A stretch of 7,945 nt of DNA from Candidatus Acidiferrales bacterium. GTDB lineage: Bacteria; Acidobacteriota; Terriglobia; Acidiferrales; UBA7541. The position numbers were made by a program, and so were the translations under genes. This document shows positions 6,932-7,945 of this stretch, piece by piece. The first letter of the stretch is position 1. Each line of letters begins with the position of its first letter. The stretch spans positions 1 to 7,945 of the forward strand of contig JASHWB010000022.1 in assembly GCA_030044295.1 (NCBI GenBank). The letters are read 5' to 3'. The notes beneath the pieces are model-generated. The model had not been told where the DNA came from and made no database searches. It saw nothing but the letters and a program-made list of their open reading frames with translations.

Positions 6932-7945
6932 GCGGATTTTTTCCGGTAGAGCGCTTCGATTTCCGAAGCGAATCGTGTTGCAATCGCCTCGCGCTTGAGC
7001 TTGCCCATCGTCGTCAGCAGCCCGTTCTCCACGCTGAAGGGCTCTTGGACGATGCAAAACGCCCGTATCTGCTTGTAGTGCGGCAGATTCGCATTCGTCA
7101 CGTCCAGCACAGACTGGATTCCAGAAGGGCTCAGCGATCCATTTCCGTTCGCGCCACTCGCGGGTGACGCGGTTCCCGAAGCCGGCACGGCAATAAGCGC
7201 GCTCAGGAAGCTTCGCTGATTTCCGATCAGCACGATTTGCTGCGCGTCCGGAATCCGTGTGGCCAGCGCGTGCTCCAGCGGCTCCGGCGCCACGTTGTGC
7301 CCGGAATTGAGCACGATCAGGTTTTTCAGGCGTCCGGTAATGCGCCAGTTTCCTCTGGCATCCACTTCACCTTGGTCACCTGTATGAAACCACCCACCCG
7401 CGAGCGCCTTGGCTGTTTCCGCGGGGCGTTGCCAATATCCTGGAAAGACGTTCGGTCCACGCACAAGGATTTCGTCATTCTCGCCAACGATCATTTCGAT
7501 CCCCGGAACGGCTGGCCCGACGCGCCCGGGAACGGGATGCGCGGGATCGTCCATCGTACAGATCGCGGTCGTTTCCGTAAGCCCGTAAACCTGAAGCACC
7601 GGAATGCCCAGCAGCATGAAGAAATGCTGCGTTTCGGGTGCGAGTGGCGCCGAGCCGCAGATCAGCGCTTTCAAATTGCGGCCGATGCTTTTGCGAATGC
7701 CGGGAAACATCGCGGTGTTTGCAAGCCGGAGCGCGAGAGAGTCCGCGAAAGTAGCGCGGTCCATGGCGCCATGCTTGGCCTGATACGCACGCAACCCACG
7801 CGCATAGACGGCCGCGGCAAATCCTCCACGCGCGCGAATTGCCTCGTCCACCTTGCGGCGCACGCGCTCAAGGAAAATCGGGACGTTCACAAAATAGTGT
7901 GGCGCGGCGGTCTTTAGCTCGTCGGAAAGCTTGTTGAGATCGGTC
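6928..7945 (-). CDS. Long-chain acyl-CoA synthetase, C-terminal part (N-terminus outside window)
   Basis: The frame is open from the window edge; about 338 residues are visible, ending at TGA 6930-6928. It resembles long-chain fatty-acid CoA ligases of the FadD15 type. The edge sequence, with HYFVNVPIFLERV, matches the region before the acid-binding pocket. Then come VYGLTETTA, FHTGDQGEVD, the hinge ITGRLKNLIVLNSG, and NGLLTTMGKLKR with the catalytic lysine encoded at 7002-7000. A GTG at 7890-7888 could be mistaken for a start, but conserved sequence continues upstream of it, so the gene is cut by the window and not truncated in nature. The ATP-binding P-loop lies outside. A Gly/Ser/Ala/Asn-rich linker (about 7120-7182) sits within the small C-terminal domain. 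The stop overlaps the enoyl-CoA hydratase start as ATGA. Predicted role: activating long-chain fatty acids to acyl-CoA. Confidence 0.92.
   Translation of the reverse strand, partial: TDLNKLSDELKTAAPHYFVNVPIFLERVRRKVDEAIRARGGFAAAVYARGLRAYQAKHGAMDRATFADSLALRLANTAMFPGIRKSIGRNLKALICGSAPLAPETQHFFMLLGIPVLQVYGLTETTAICTMDDPAHPVPGRVGPAVPGIEMIVGENDEILVRGPNVFPGYWQRPAETAKALAGGWFHTGDQGEVDARGNWRITGRLKNLIVLNSGHNVAPEPLEHALATRIPDAQQIVLIGNQRSFLSALIAVPASGTASPASGANGNGSLSPSGIQSVLDVTNANLPHYKQIRAFCIVQEPFSVENGLLTTMGKLKREAIATRFASEIEALYRKKSA

Noticed and set aside
6026..6949. 307-codon open frame on the plus strand
   Set aside because: Antisense to the enoyl-CoA hydratase; no domain signal, while the opposite strand has both catalytic glutamates and oxyanion-hole motifs.
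6932..7057. Longer start of the enoyl-CoA hydratase at 7057
   Set aside because: The added 42 residues do not resemble a crotonase N-terminus and overlap the catalytic-lysine region of the ligase. The ATG at 6931 gives a family-length protein and an ATGA joint.
7888..7890. GTG as start of the right-edge acyl-CoA synthetase
   Set aside because: The frame stays open to the window edge and the 18 residues upstream match the family, so the gene begins outside the window.

Overview
The window is GC-rich DNA with eight protein-coding genes, packed almost without gaps, and no RNA genes, mobile elements or CRISPR. The gene content suggests a chromosome segment of a free-living bacterium. The protein flavour (the phosphatidyltransferase tail, the KimA-like permease, the ACP/ligase/lipid-kinase/acyltransferase set) looks most like Acidobacteriota, but that is an impression from sequence style, not a proof.

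Left part, plus strand (1-2184): the 3' end of a CDP-alcohol phosphatidyltransferase (phospholipid headgroup enzyme), then after 51 bases a complete 632-residue permease of the KimA type (APC/KUP-like K+ importer with a cytosolic C-terminal domain).

Right part, minus strand (7945 down to 2179), in order of transcription: the C-terminal part of a long-chain acyl-CoA synthetase (cut by the window edge), an enoyl-CoA hydratase/isomerase, a 79-base gap with a possible promoter, then four overlapping genes: acyl carrier protein, a second acyl-activating AMP-forming ligase, a diacylglycerol-kinase-family lipid kinase and a PlsC-type lysophospholipid acyltransferase. The joints are ATGA, TGATG, GTGA and ATGA stop/start overlaps, so translation is probably coupled. 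The acyltransferase gene then meets the permease gene tail to tail, the two sharing one palindromic CTATAG in which both stop codons lie.

The main biological idea is an acyl-activation and phospholipid-assembly module. The ligase would charge a free fatty acid onto the dedicated ACP (or CoA). The lipid kinase would make (lyso)phosphatidic acid from acylglycerols. The PlsC enzyme would add the acyl chain, giving phosphatidic acid that, once converted to CDP-diacylglycerol, could feed an enzyme such as the phosphatidyltransferase at the left edge. The individual family calls are strong. The joint pathway is inference from gene order. Points worth a second look are the NSL (not DSL) pantetheine site of the ACP, flexible inserts at the same place in both ligases, non-polar replacements at several presumed K+-site positions of the permease, and the zero-gap convergent gene junction.
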